Assembly (NCBI RefSeq): GCF_900105625.1
Contig: NZ_FNSD01000001.1
Coordinates: 3,596,001 to 3,660,000, forward strand
Direction of reading: 5' to 3'
Length of the DNA stretch: 64,000 nt
Source: Terriglobus roseus
GTDB taxonomy: Bacteria; Acidobacteriota; Terriglobia; Terriglobales; Acidobacteriaceae
The notes under the pieces are model-generated. The model saw only the letters and a list, made by a program, of their open reading frames with translations, made no database searches and was not told the DNA's origin. The position numbers and the translations under genes are program-made. This document shows positions 35,128-44,853 of this stretch, piece by piece. How positions within the stretch are numbered: the stretch's first letter is position 1; the number at the start of each line of letters is the position of its first letter.

Positions 35128-38100
35128 ATGAGTAAAGTACGTATCAACGATCTGGCGCGTGAGCTTGAGGTCAAGAGCAAGAGCATTCTTGACGCGCTTA
35201 CTGCTGTCGGAGTCCAGGAAAAAAAGACCCACTCGAGTTCCATCGAGGAAGATGAAGCGGAGAAGGTCCGCGGCTACCTGACCGGTGGACGCACTTCTTC
35301 ACGCCCTGCCGCGTCGCAGGTAGACAGCCGGCCGAAGGTCGACCTTTCCAAGGCCACCAAGCCCGGCGATGTGTTGAAGGCGATTCTGGAGCGCAAGCAG
35401 GCGGAACAAGCTGCAGCTTCGCGCCCGGCAGTGGTCGCAGCACCTCGGCCCACCGTGGTTGCCGTCGCTCCTCCCAAGCCTGTCGCGCCGCTCGCCGAAG
35501 CTCCCGCACCCGTTGTTGTGGCACCGGCTCCGGCCCCTGTTGCAGCGGCGCCTGCTGTTCCGGCAACTCCAACGGCACCGCCCGCCGCACAGCCCGTCGC
35601 TCCGCGACCAGTTGCTGCCGCGCCGCCCGTGGTGGTTGCTGCTCCTCCTCGTCCCGCTCCAGCAGCACCCGCTGCCCCCGTCGCTCCTGTTATTCCGGCA
35701 CGCGCACCGGTGACAACGCCGGTGATGCCGACCCTGAAGATTGCACAGCCGCGCACGGAAGCCGCGCCCTCGGGCGACGCTCCGCGCCGCATCGTGCCGC
35801 AGGTTCGCCAGGCTCCGTCGATCGTGCAGCCTGCCGCGCGCCCTGCCCTGGGAGCACGTCCCCCGGCCGGTGTCGTGGTTCGTCCCGGCGCACCTTCCGG
35901 CGATCGTCCCGCCATTGCCAGCAGCACGCCGCCACCGCAGGGGGTTGTGGTCGCCCGTCCCCCGACAAAGGTTGGCGAGTTCGTTCCTTCCGCCGCGATG
36001 ACCGCGATGACCGCGCCCGCCGTGGTCGAAGCACCGGCACCTGCGCCCGTTGTGGAAGCTCCGCCGCCGCCGGTCCGTCGCGTCATCATGCCGCAGACGG
36101 GTCCGCGTCCCACGTATACTGCGCCGCCACCGGTTCCCGGTCAGGCGCCGCGCCGTCCTATCTTCCAGCGCCCTGGTGGCCCTGGCGCAGGCCCGGGTGG
36201 TCCCGGATCGCGTCCGCCGTATCAGGGTGGACCTGGCGGTCCCGGAGGCCCAGGCGGCCCCGGTGCACGCCGTCCGATGCACCCCACGCGTACGTTCCCC
36301 GGCGGACCTCCTGCCGGTGGACCGGGCGCGCGTCCCGGTTTCGGTGCACGTCCCGGCTTTGCCGGCCCTGGCGGCCGTCCAGGCTTCGGCGGACCGCGTC
36401 CGGGTGGCGCTCCCATGGGAGCCGAGGGCCCGGGCGCAACCAAGCCCGGCATGCGTCCTGCTGCTCGTAAGGGCGCAGCGAACAAGAAGCGTTACGAGAA
36501 GAGCAAGGAAGGCCCGATGAAGGGCTTTGCTCCGCCGTCACGTTTCGGCGGCGCACAGATCGCCATGGGCGATGCACCGATCACGCGCACCATCACCGTG
36601 ACAGAAGGCATCACCGTGAAGGATCTGGCTGAGAAGCTTGATCTGCGCGGCAAGGATCTGATCGCAACCCTGTTGATGCGTGGCGTCTTCGTCACCGTGA
36701 ACCAGTCGCTCGATAACGACCTGGTGAAGTCCGTCGCCGCCGCTTACGGTGCCGACGCACAGATCCAGACCGTCGAAGAGCAGATGGAGAACGAGGCCAT
36801 CGAGGGCCTGCTGGAAGACACGACCGGCATGACCGAGGTCGTTCGTTCGCCAGTGGTCACCGTCATGGGTCACGTCGATCACGGCAAGACGTCGCTGCTG
36901 GATGCCATCCGCTCGACCGAGTCGGACGAGGTCAACGTGGCTGCGGGCGAAGCCGGCGGCATCACGCAGCACATCGGTGCCTACAAGGTCCATGTGCAGA
37001 AGCCCGATTCGCCGGCCTTTGGTCGCGAGATCGTCTTCCTCGATACCCCCGGTCACGAAGCGTTTACTCGCATGCGTGCACGCGGCGCAAAGGTCACGGA
37101 CATTGTTGTCATCGTCGTTGCGGCGGATGACGGCGTGATGCCGCAGACGATTGAAGCCATCGATCACGCACGTGCGGCGAAGGTACCGATCATTGTCGCG
37201 GTCAACAAGATCGACAAGGAAGGCGCGAACCCCGAGAAGATCATGCAGCAGATGGCCGAGCGCGGTCTGCAGCCTGACACCTGGGGCGGCGACACGCCGT
37301 TCATCATGGTCTCGGCGAAGAAGAAGATTAACCTCGATGGCCTTGAGGAGATGATCTGCCTGGTCGCTGATACGAACGTGCAGCGCGCCATCCTCGATCG
37401 TCCGGCGGTCGGAACCGTCATCGAAGCCAAGCTGGATCGTGGCCGCGGTGTGGTCGCCTCCATCCTGGTGCAGAACGGCACACTGAAGATTGGCGACAGC
37501 TACATCGTCGGCAACACCTTCGGTAAAATCCGCGCCATGTTCGACGATCGTGGTCGCGCTATCGTGACAGCCGGACCCTCGACCCCAGTCGAGATCCTCG
37601 GTCTCGAGAGCATTCCGGACGCGGGCGACACGTTCATCGTCATGGCCGATCGCGATCGCGCCAAGGAGATTGCACGTTACCGTACGCTCAAGGAGCGCGA
37701 GGCACAGCTTTCGAAGAGCAGCCGCGTGTCCCTGGAAGGCCTTGCAGAACAGATCAAGCAGGCCGGCGTCAAGGATCTCAACCTCATTCTCAAGGGCGAT
37801 GTGCAGGGTTCGGTGCAGGTACTGGTCGACAGTCTGCAGCGTATGTCGACGGACAAGGTACGCGTTCGCGTGCTGCACTCCGGCGTCGGCGCCATCACCG
37901 AGAGCGATGTGCTTCTTGCCACTGCGTCGAACGCCGTCATCATTGGCTTCAACGTGCGGCCGGAGCGCAAGGCTCAGGACCTGGCCGAGCAGGACAACGT
38001 GGAGATCCGTCTGCACTCGATCATCTACGAGCTGCAGGACGAGATGACCCGCGCGATGCTTGGACTGCTGGATCCCGTCTTCCGCGAGAACTATCTCGGC

Positions 38101-38478
38101 AAGGCAGAGGTGCTCAACGTCTTCAAGATCACAAAGGTTGGCCAGATTGCCGGTTGCACGGTTCGCGACGGCAGCATCCCGCGCAACGCACAGGTTCGCC
38201 TGATGCGTGGCACGGAGGAGATCTGGAAGGGCAAGATCACCAACCTGAAGCGCTTCAAGGACGACGTCAAGGAAGTGACCAGCGGTATGGAGTGCGGTAT
38301 CGATCTGAGCTTCCGCGATGTCCGCGTGGGCGACATGATCGAGGCGTTCTCCACGGAGAAGATGGCAGCCGAGCTCGGCGAGAATATCGCCGACCGCAAG
38401 GCCGCCACGGCCAAGGCAGAGAAGGCAGCCGCGGCCACCGCCGCAGCCAATGCTGCCAACGAGCCAGCCGCCGTCTAA
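35128..38478 (+). CDS. infB: Translation initiation factor IF-2
   Basis: 1116 aa. GTPase that places initiator tRNA on the ribosome. An IF2N helix domain starts the protein ([22 protein letters not shown]), followed by about 390 residues of Ala/Pro-rich then Gly/Pro/Arg-rich low-complexity sequence. A second IF2N-like domain ([24 protein letters not shown]) comes next. The G domain begins with GHVDHGKT at 581-588 and shows DTPGHE and NKID; domains II-IV follow with complete family blocks. A terminator closes the operon at 38498. A five-codon upstream ORF overlaps the start. Confidence 0.97.
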   Translation: MSKVRINDLARELEVKSKSILDALTAVGVQEKKTHSSSIEEDEAEKVRGYLTGGRTSSRPAASQVDSRPKVDLSKATKPGDVLKAILERKQAEQAAASRPAVVAAPRPTVVAVAPPKPVAPLAEAPAPVVVAPAPAPVAAAPAVPATPTAPPAAQPVAPRPVAAAPPVVVAAPPRPAPAAPAAPVAPVIPARAPVTTPVMPTLKIAQPRTEAAPSGDAPRRIVPQVRQAPSIVQPAARPALGARPPAGVVVRPGAPSGDRPAIASSTPPPQGVVVARPPTKVGEFVPSAAMTAMTAPAVVEAPAPAPVVEAPPPPVRRVIMPQTGPRPTYTAPPPVPGQAPRRPIFQRPGGPGAGPGGPGSRPPYQGGPGGPGGPGGPGARRPMHPTRTFPGGPPAGGPGARPGFGARPGFAGPGGRPGFGGPRPGGAPMGAEGPGATKPGMRPAARKGAANKKRYEKSKEGPMKGFAPPSRFGGAQIAMGDAPITRTITVTEGITVKDLAEKLDLRGKDLIATLLMRGVFVTVNQSLDNDLVKSVAAAYGADAQIQTVEEQMENEAIEGLLEDTTGMTEVVRSPVVTVMGHVDHGKTSLLDAIRSTESDEVNVAAGEAGGITQHIGAYKVHVQKPDSPAFGREIVFLDTPGHEAFTRMRARGAKVTDIVVIVVAADDGVMPQTIEAIDHARAAKVPIIVAVNKIDKEGANPEKIMQQMAERGLQPDTWGGDTPFIMVSAKKKINLDGLEEMICLVADTNVQRAILDRPAVGTVIEAKLDRGRGVVASILVQNGTLKIGDSYIVGNTFGKIRAMFDDRGRAIVTAGPSTPVEILGLESIPDAGDTFIVMADRDRAKEIARYRTLKEREAQLSKSSRVSLEGLAEQIKQAGVKDLNLILKGDVQGSVQVLVDSLQRMSTDKVRVRVLHSGVGAITESDVLLATASNAVIIGFNVRPERKAQDLAEQDNVEIRLHSIIYELQDEMTRAMLGLLDPVFRENYLGKAEVLNVFKITKVGQIAGCTVRDGSIPRNAQVRLMRGTEEIWKGKITNLKRFKDDVKEVTSGMECGIDLSFRDVRVGDMIEAFSTEKMAAELGENIADRKAATAKAEKAAAATAAANAANEPAAV

Positions 38479-38497
38479 CGCGTCCTAACAGCCACAT

Positions 38498-38529
38498 CAG
38501 AAAGGCCGGGCGAAAGCCCGGCCTTTCTG
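38498..38529 (+). terminator. Strong hairpin terminator after infB
   Basis: CAGAAAGGCCGGGC/GCCCGGCCTTTCTG stem of 14 perfect pairs with a GAAA tetraloop, 20 bp after the infB stop. The T-run is part of the stem. Confidence 0.85.
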
Positions 38530-38688
38530 CGTTGCAAAGAACGCTTACCCGCAGGAGGCGGACGCTGCAGTCCGCAATCGGGCGGTTGTCGACCGCGCAT
38601 CCGTTCACTATTCTTCAGCGCAGACGCCCATGCGTGGCAGTGGTTTCCTATGCATAGGCATCTCGGAACAAAAGCGTATGAGGAGCGA

Positions 38689-39114
38689 ATGGTTATCTCA
38701 GCGACTGTGGTGAATGAAGGCACACAGCACCGAGCCGTGGTGCGGACCGGCAGCAAGGAACAACAGCTGTCGATGACCGCAAAGCCGGAAGGCCCCGGGT
38801 CTGCTGTGAACGGGGGAGAGCTACTCTTCCTGGCCCTGGCGACCTGCTACTGCAACGACATCTATCGCGAAGCGGCGGAACGTGGACTGGAGATCACATC
38901 GGTCGAGGTGGAGGTCACAGGCCTCTTTGGCGGCCGGGGAGAGCCCTGCAGAGACATCCGCTATCGCGCATCCCTGCAATCGAAGGCCAGCGAAGCGGAG
39001 CTTTTCGATCTGATGCGCCATACCGATTCTGTCGCGGAGATCCACAACACACTACGGCTTGGAACCGCGGTGACAATGGAGGAGTGCCGGGTGGGTCGAA
39101 GCCTTTCGGACTGA
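38689..39114 (+). CDS. OsmC-family protein
   Basis: 141 aa from ATG 38689, preceded by AGGAGCG. OsmC/Ohr fold used in organic hydroperoxide defence or as a general stress protein. The core GGELLFLALATCYCNDIYREA carries two cysteines; the redox pair of classical Ohr is not arranged the same way, so catalysis is uncertain. It is convergent with the FNT gene, six bases between stops. Confidence 0.85.
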   Translation: MVISATVVNEGTQHRAVVRTGSKEQQLSMTAKPEGPGSAVNGGELLFLALATCYCNDIYREAAERGLEITSVEVEVTGLFGGRGEPCRDIRYRASLQSKASEAELFDLMRHTDSVAEIHNTLRLGTAVTMEECRVGRSLSD

Positions 39115-39120
39115 CGATCT

Positions 39121-39987
39121 TTAGCCGAGTTCGGCCTCTTCCTGCTTGTGCTTTTCTGCGTCTTCGCTGATGGCTTTTTCGCCTTCCTTGTCGGCGATGA
39201 CCTGTCCGTATTCGAGCAGTGTGACGATGAGGACGCCGCCGCTGACGTTGCCGGCTACGGCGAGTGCGAGCCAATGGAAATAGCCGCTCCATGCGACCTG
39301 GTGCGCCAGGACTGCGGTCATCACTTCGCTGCTGCCTGCGATGCAGTGGGCGAAGTGGCCGAGGCCGATGACGAAGGTGAGCGTCCAGATGAGCATCATG
39401 GAGCCGGTGACGGAGTGCGACGCGGAGACAAGCCACGCCACCATGGCGATCATGCTGCCCGCTACGACGGCGCTCCAGAAGACTGCGCCTGGCGTCTGCT
39501 GCACAGCCTCAAGGCCGATGTGTGCGAGCTGCGACAGGAACGCTGGCCGGATCGCGGGTGTTCTGGCGACGAGCGATGCAAACCCGAAGGCGCCGACGAC
39601 ATTCGCGATAAGAACGATGACCCATAGCCGTAAGGTGCGCAGGAAATGCCTGCGCTCGGCAAAGAGCAGGGCGACTGGATACAGCGTGTTCTCCGTGAAC
39701 AACTGTGCGCGGCCAAGGATGACGATGATGAAGCCGATGGGATAGAACATCTGCGCTATGAAGGCGGCCGTCGACGACGGGCCGAGCTGCGCCAACGTGA
39801 TCGCGACTCCGAGCCCCGAGAAACCCGTGAAGATGCCACCAACCAGTCCGGAGATGCCAAGCGAAAGTCCGGAGCGTTTCAGCTCATCGCGGGCGTTACC
39901 GGCGACCTGAACGTAGATCTCTTTCGCGGTCGGACGCGATAGTTCTTTTTGCGGCTGTGAACTGCCGCCCTGCGATTCGTCACTCAT
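39121..39987 (-). CDS. Formate/nitrite transporter (FNT) family channel
   Basis: 288 aa from ATG 39987 (MSDESQGG). Six transmembrane helices are expected with hydrophilic tails at both ends. The conserved FNT features include FAHCIAGSSEVMTAVL, GNVSGGVLIV near the last helix and LFTENTLYPV. These channels move formate, nitrite or hydrosulfide; the cargo cannot be told. The C-terminal tail is rich in Glu and Lys. Confidence 0.9.
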   Translation of the reverse strand: MSDESQGGSSQPQKELSRPTAKEIYVQVAGNARDELKRSGLSLGISGLVGGIFTGFSGLGVAITLAQLGPSSTAAFIAQMFYPIGFIIVILGRAQLFTENTLYPVALLFAERRHFLRTLRLWVIVLIANVVGAFGFASLVARTPAIRPAFLSQLAHIGLEAVQQTPGAVFWSAVVAGSMIAMVAWLVSASHSVTGSMMLIWTLTFVIGLGHFAHCIAGSSEVMTAVLAHQVAWSGYFHWLALAVAGNVSGGVLIVTLLEYGQVIADKEGEKAISEDAEKHKQEEAELG

Positions 39988-40094
39988 GCATGCCCTCTGT
40001 CCCAGGTGACTCAGATGCAGAAGGGGTGCCGACGGTCCGCTATCGCGGGTCTTCCCAGGCCGGTTGCGGCAACGCATCCGGCCCGGGACGATGG

Positions 40095-42785
40095 CTACTG
40101 CGGGGTAGCCGGAGGCGCTGCAGCAGGAGGAGTTGCTGGTGCTGCCGGTGCCGTTCCACCGGGAGCCGGCACTGTTGGGGTTACTGGCACTGTTGGGTTC
40201 GCCGGCGCTGTCGGGTTCGCTGGCACCGTTGGGATCGCCGGTTCAGGCGTGGCAGATGCTGGCGGCGCCGGTGGCTGTGGCGTGTCCGCGGCTGGTGCTG
40301 CTGCTGGCTTGTCCATCGGCGTCGGCAGGATGACCGTGGCGACGGACGATGGATCATCCCGCAGCTTCAGGTACAGCGTGGTCCCGTCAGCTGGAGCGGG
40401 TGCCGTGAACGTCGCGTCGGAGAAGCCGGTGGGTACGTCGGCGGGCTTGGTGAAATCCTTGTCGGCGCTGAAGGTCTGCACCAGGAACAGGCTCCTGCCG
40501 TTGAGCGTGCAGTCGTTGTCCGGGGCTGCCTTGCATTGGATGGCGGTGATCTGCGGTACGCGTACCAGTGTGCCCAGTGGAGCCCACTCACCGGTGGTAC
40601 CATCGCCCGCGACAGGCCGCATCTGCAGCTTGCCGAAGGCCGATGGGCCAAAGGCTTTGAGCGGCTCGAGGTTTGCGATGGCGGTGTGGTCGTCCTGCAG
40701 TACCAGTTGCGAATCGGCGAGTGACAGCAGTGTCTTCGTTGCACCGTTGGCCGTAGCGACCTCGATCTTCTCGGCGCGGTCAAAGGTGTCGCGCGTCTGG
40801 ACGACGAAGGTCAGCGTGCCTTGTAGCGCAATCTCGTCCTTGCCGCCCAGCGTCACGGGAATGCCGTCACCCTGCGCAGGCTTTGCCTTCATGGACAGCA
40901 ACGTGAGTGCGGGACGCGCGGCCGCGAGCGTCACCTTGACCGGCATGGTGCGCCCGTCCTTGAGCTTTGCCGTAGCCTCCGACCCGTCTTTGGGAGAGAC
41001 GCCGGTCTTCGCTTCCAGGTTCAGCAGCTTGTCCGAGTTACCGGCCGCAGTTGGAGTGAACGTTGCGTCTGCAATCTGCACCGAGGTGATGTTTGCAACA
41101 CCCTCTCCGGTGAGCTGCGCGAGCTTGTCACCGGCATGGATCTTCAACGCCTCCAGATGGATGTCGCCGCTATAGGCGACCAGCGGCACCTTGTCTCCGC
41201 TCGTCGCGCCGAACTGCTTCACCAGCAGGGAATAGTCGCCGGGCTGGGCGCCCTTCGTCTGCACATCCAGGTCGAGCGTGTTCTTTCCCTTGTCGCCGTC
41301 GGCAGGCTTGAAGCTGACGTCCATATCTTTGTCTTTGCCCGTCGTGAGGGCGATCTTCTCGATGCAGCCGATGCCGTCGCCCTGCAGTGACAGGTGTGCT
41401 TCCTGCCCTGCGATGACCTTTGCATCACCGACCACCTTCCAGTTCTTGCCATCGACCTGCTGCAACGTCAGGGTAGGACCTTCGAAGTCATCGAAGCCCC
41501 ACGCACCGCGAACGGTGCCGGTCACGGTCAGATCGGTAGAGGCGCCGGTCTTCGCATCCGGCTTTGCCGCCGCGTCCGGCTTGATGTCTGTGAGTGGCTT
41601 GCGTCCACCTTCGTCGTTCGACACGACAAGGCCGCCTTCATAGGCGTCGGGCTTCAGTGGCAGGTCGGCGGGTGCTCCGGTACGGTTCAGGTGCAGAACC
41701 AGGTCGTGCGCGAAGCTGGTGGAGTAGACGAGCGGTGCGCCTTCCATCAAGAGAGCCAGCTTCGGCTGCAGCAGGCATGCCACCTGGTTGGCCGTGTGCG
41801 GATGCAGTGGTGGCGGTGCCGCCTTTTGAACGGCAGGCAGACCAACCACGATGACGGTCTTCGGATTCACGAAAGACGGAGGCGCGTTGAGCTTTAGGTT
41901 AAGCGTCTCCGCATTGGGAAAGCTAAGCGCCGGGATGTACTGGTACTGCGCCGTGCGGAGTGTGCCAACCAGGTGCACGAGGTCAACGACCGCGCCGACA
42001 TATGCGGAGTAGACGCCAGCTCCCGCAGCCTGCGTGTAGGACGCAGCGTTCACGAAGTCGGAGGATGGGCCGGTGGAGAGCGCCTCGGCGACAGTCTGCC
42101 CATGCCCATCATTCAGGATCAGCGGGGCGCTTGAGACTGTCAGGCAGTTGATCTGCTGGTCTACCGGCTGCTTGAAGCAGTCGGCATTGGGCTTCAGCGC
42201 CAAGGTCGCCGCCAGCTTTGCGGAGTGCTCCTGAAGTGCCTTGGCATCGTTGGTGGGAGCAGCCTTCATCGCGGCCAGGTAGCGGTCGGTGCGCTGCTGT
42301 TCAAACGATGCTTGATTCAGATCCGCGTCCGCCCGGATGAACTGGCCGGGCTTGCCCTTGACCGCGGAGCGCAGTGTTTCAAAATCGCCGCCAGTCTCCG
42401 GCGCAACAAACAGCAGAGCCTGTTCGGCGCCATCTGGCACTGTGATCACAGTACCTTCGGCAGACTTCTTGTCCCATGTCTCAATTTTGGTGAACCACTT
42501 GTCTGGGGGCTCGTTCGTCGTGCCGCGCAGGAAGGCAACGATCAGCAGAAGGTGGTTCGACTGAGTGGGAGGCAGATCTGCCTTCACCCACAACTTATCG
42601 CCTGCGAGCAGGTTGGGAACCTGCGCGATAGGTAGCGTCTTTGTGCCGCGCGTGACGCGCACGCTAATCTTGGGACCAACCAGGTCGAAACGCGCGGGAT
42701 CGTCCGCGTGCAGCAGTGCTGGCGCCATGACAGCAAGGACACAAAGAGCTAGCTTTTCAAGTTTCATCAACAACGTTGGACGCAT
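40095..42785 (-). CDS. Large secreted protein of unknown function with Pro-rich C-terminus
   Basis: 896 aa if started at ATG 42785; ATG 42767 or GTG 42833 are also possible. A signal peptide ends near LLHAD. The N-terminal domain (about 30-330) has a repetitive beta-like character. A long central part with repeated Lys/Asp/Gly beta segments suggests several Ig- or IPT-like domains. The last 70 residues are Pro/Ala/Thr repeats of the PTVPANPTAP type. I recognise no catalytic motif. It may be an adhesin-like or cell-surface protein; this is inference. Confidence 0.7.
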   Translation of the reverse strand: MRPTLLMKLEKLALCVLAVMAPALLHADDPARFDLVGPKISVRVTRGTKTLPIAQVPNLLAGDKLWVKADLPPTQSNHLLLIVAFLRGTTNEPPDKWFTKIETWDKKSAEGTVITVPDGAEQALLFVAPETGGDFETLRSAVKGKPGQFIRADADLNQASFEQQRTDRYLAAMKAAPTNDAKALQEHSAKLAATLALKPNADCFKQPVDQQINCLTVSSAPLILNDGHGQTVAEALSTGPSSDFVNAASYTQAAGAGVYSAYVGAVVDLVHLVGTLRTAQYQYIPALSFPNAETLNLKLNAPPSFVNPKTVIVVGLPAVQKAAPPPLHPHTANQVACLLQPKLALLMEGAPLVYSTSFAHDLVLHLNRTGAPADLPLKPDAYEGGLVVSNDEGGRKPLTDIKPDAAAKPDAKTGASTDLTVTGTVRGAWGFDDFEGPTLTLQQVDGKNWKVVGDAKVIAGQEAHLSLQGDGIGCIEKIALTTGKDKDMDVSFKPADGDKGKNTLDLDVQTKGAQPGDYSLLVKQFGATSGDKVPLVAYSGDIHLEALKIHAGDKLAQLTGEGVANITSVQIADATFTPTAAGNSDKLLNLEAKTGVSPKDGSEATAKLKDGRTMPVKVTLAAARPALTLLSMKAKPAQGDGIPVTLGGKDEIALQGTLTFVVQTRDTFDRAEKIEVATANGATKTLLSLADSQLVLQDDHTAIANLEPLKAFGPSAFGKLQMRPVAGDGTTGEWAPLGTLVRVPQITAIQCKAAPDNDCTLNGRSLFLVQTFSADKDFTKPADVPTGFSDATFTAPAPADGTTLYLKLRDDPSSVATVILPTPMDKPAAAPAADTPQPPAPPASATPEPAIPTVPANPTAPANPTVPVTPTVPAPGGTAPAAPATPPAAAPPATPQ

Positions 42786-42877
42786 TCGCGGTTTACCGTG
42801 TTGCGAGCGTTGCGCAATTGAAGCAAGAATCACGATGCGTCAGGATGAATGTACGGCCAGACCGGCGGTGCAGCCGT

Positions 42878-44485
42878 CTACGATTGCTCCGAAAATGCGA
42901 ATCCCGTCTGCGCACTACTCACGGGTGGATGTCCTCTCGCCTCTCGGCCCATCTCTTCTGCAGTGCCGTACCAGCGCACCACCTGTCCCTGTTCGCTCTT
43001 ACGTGCGGCGGCCCGGATGTGCATCCATAGCCAGTCGCCGTCCGCACAGCGAATGCGGTACTCCACATCCAGGGGGCTACCGGTCATGATCGACCTCGAC
43101 CATTCTGAGAGCACGTGGGGAAGGTCGTCCGGGTGCAGCGATTGTTGCCACCCGTTTCCTAGAACCTCTTCCTGCGGGAGGCCTGTAAGCAGGCTCCACT
43201 GCGGGTGGACATCAAGAATCAATCCATTGGGGTCAGCAGTCCATGCGACCTGGGAGCTGTTTCCCGCAGCCCGCAGATACTGGGTCTCTACCTCGCGCAG
43301 AGCGTGTTCCGCCTGCTTTCGCCTGGTCACGTCGATGACGGCGACGGAGACGCCGACAACCTCGCCAACCTCATCCCGCGCCGGTTGGTAGTTCGCAAGC
43401 AACGAACGACCTTCCATGGTGATCTCAAAAGCCGTCGCTTCACCTTTGAGAGCGGCATCGAGCCGGAACCGAATCACCTCATAGACGCGGGGCAGCACTG
43501 CCGCAACCGTTCGGCCCAGGTGAGCCTCAACAGGCAGGTTGTTGATCTCTGCCAGCCGCTGATTCAGGCTGACGTAGCGTAGTTGACGGTCAAGAAAACA
43601 GATGCCGACAGGAGCGCCCTCGTAGATCGCTCGCAGCTGTGCCAGCCGCTCCCCCGGAAGCGCTTCGAGGGCCGAGACGACCGTCAGGGCGACGTCCTGC
43701 GAGGGGTAGCTGGGCAACTCGCGGGATGGTTCGGCGTTGACCATCTCGGTCGCCTCTGCGGCAGGAACAGCCTTGCCGTAGAGCCAACCCTGACCGACAT
43801 GGCAGCCCAGACAGATGAGCATCTCAGACTGAACCTGCTCTTCTACGCCTTCGGCCACGGTGGTCAGGCCAAGACTATGGCCCAGGCCCACCACGGCAGC
43901 GACGATCTTCCGGTCCTCGCGCCTGAGCGTCATGGATCGAACGAAGCTCGCATCCACCTTGAGTATGTCGAAGGGCAGCGCGCGGAGATGGTTCAAGCTG
44001 GAGTAGCCAGTTCCGAAATCGTCGATGGCCAGGCGGATGCCCGCGTCCTTCAGGCTGCGCACGACATCTCTTGCGGTCCCCACATCCCCGAGCAGCGCGC
44101 TCTCCGTGATCTCCATGGTGATTCGGTCCATGGAGAAACCCGCTCCTTCCACCACGCTCCGCAATTGCCGCGCAAGGAGTCGGTTTCTTAGCTGGCTGGT
44201 CGAAAGGTTGACGGAGAGGCGAAGCGATCCCGGCCAGGTACTGGCGACCTTGCACGCCTGACACATAAGGCTTTCGGTCAGCGACTGAATCAGGCCGGAT
44301 TCTTCCGCCTGACGGATGAAGTCAGCCGGTCCGAGGAATCCCCGTTTCGACTCTGGCCACCGCGCAAGCACTTCAAAGCCGAGCAGCCTACGATTGGAAA
44401 GTTCAACGACGGGCTGGAAGTACGGCACGATCGCGTCGTCTCGAATGGCTCGTCTCAGATCCCGATATTTTGAAAGCATAGGCAT
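42878..44485 (-). CDS. EAL-PAS-PAS c-di-GMP phosphodiesterase with reversed domain order
   Basis: 535 aa. The EAL domain is at the N-terminus (about 10-245) and two PAS domains follow (about 280-400 and 405-520), the opposite of the common sensor-then-effector order. The EAL motif reads EVL (GFEVLARW). The supporting sites NLSTSQL, EITESALL, DDFGTGYSS, LKVDASF and AEGVEEQ, and the QG pair are all present, so hydrolysis is likely. No transmembrane segment. An upstream gap of 368 bp separates it from the divergent M19 gene. Confidence 0.92.
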   Translation of the reverse strand: MPMLSKYRDLRRAIRDDAIVPYFQPVVELSNRRLLGFEVLARWPESKRGFLGPADFIRQAEESGLIQSLTESLMCQACKVASTWPGSLRLSVNLSTSQLRNRLLARQLRSVVEGAGFSMDRITMEITESALLGDVGTARDVVRSLKDAGIRLAIDDFGTGYSSLNHLRALPFDILKVDASFVRSMTLRREDRKIVAAVVGLGHSLGLTTVAEGVEEQVQSEMLICLGCHVGQGWLYGKAVPAAEATEMVNAEPSRELPSYPSQDVALTVVSALEALPGERLAQLRAIYEGAPVGICFLDRQLRYVSLNQRLAEINNLPVEAHLGRTVAAVLPRVYEVIRFRLDAALKGEATAFEITMEGRSLLANYQPARDEVGEVVGVSVAVIDVTRRKQAEHALREVETQYLRAAGNSSQVAWTADPNGLILDVHPQWSLLTGLPQEEVLGNGWQQSLHPDDLPHVLSEWSRSIMTGSPLDVEYRIRCADGDWLWMHIRAAARKSEQGQVVRWYGTAEEMGREARGHPPVSSAQTGFAFSEQS

Positions 44486-44853
44486 AGTTGGAGAGCCCTC
44501 GGGTGTGGCGGGCGACGCTTTGAGCCGTTTCGATAGGGCCGTCTATGATCCTGCGCGGAGGTCGGGGACAGTCTCAGGTGTCCTTGTGATGGATATCGAG
44601 GAAAGAACGATGCCAGCAGACGACAAGAATTGTTTGCGCTAATGAAAGTGTCTTTGACCCTGACGCTGATCCCCAGGGAGTGATCCGGCCAGCGATCAGC
44701 CTGGGATTTGCCGCAGGTCTGGCGGAGTACCGCGTACAATTCGCGTAAAGCCCAAACCCTTGTACCTCGGCAAAACCCGCATTCGCGGGTCTCCCTCTGT
44801 CGTTGCCGGTTGTCTCTACCGTTGTCCCTACCTGTTCTGCTGGAGGTTGTTTC
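44486..44853. other. Gene-free divergent region between EAL-PAS-PAS and M19 genes
   Basis: A 368-bp gap. I see a -10-like TACAAT at 44735 without a matching -35. A short ACCCGC/GCGGGT stem with an ATTC loop lies at 44775-44790, and there is a partly paired ATCCC-CAGG/CCTGGGAT arm set (44669-44707). No ORF with ribosome-binding support, no riboswitch and no tRNA were recognised. Confidence 0.5.

Noticed and set aside
35501-36480. Long ORFs antisense to the Pro/Gly-rich part of infB
   Set aside because: They are explained by low-complexity GC-rich codons; composition, not coding, keeps the frames open.
44486-44853. Riboswitch or small RNA upstream of the M19 gene
   Set aside because: Only short stems are visible and no known riboswitch core could be matched.
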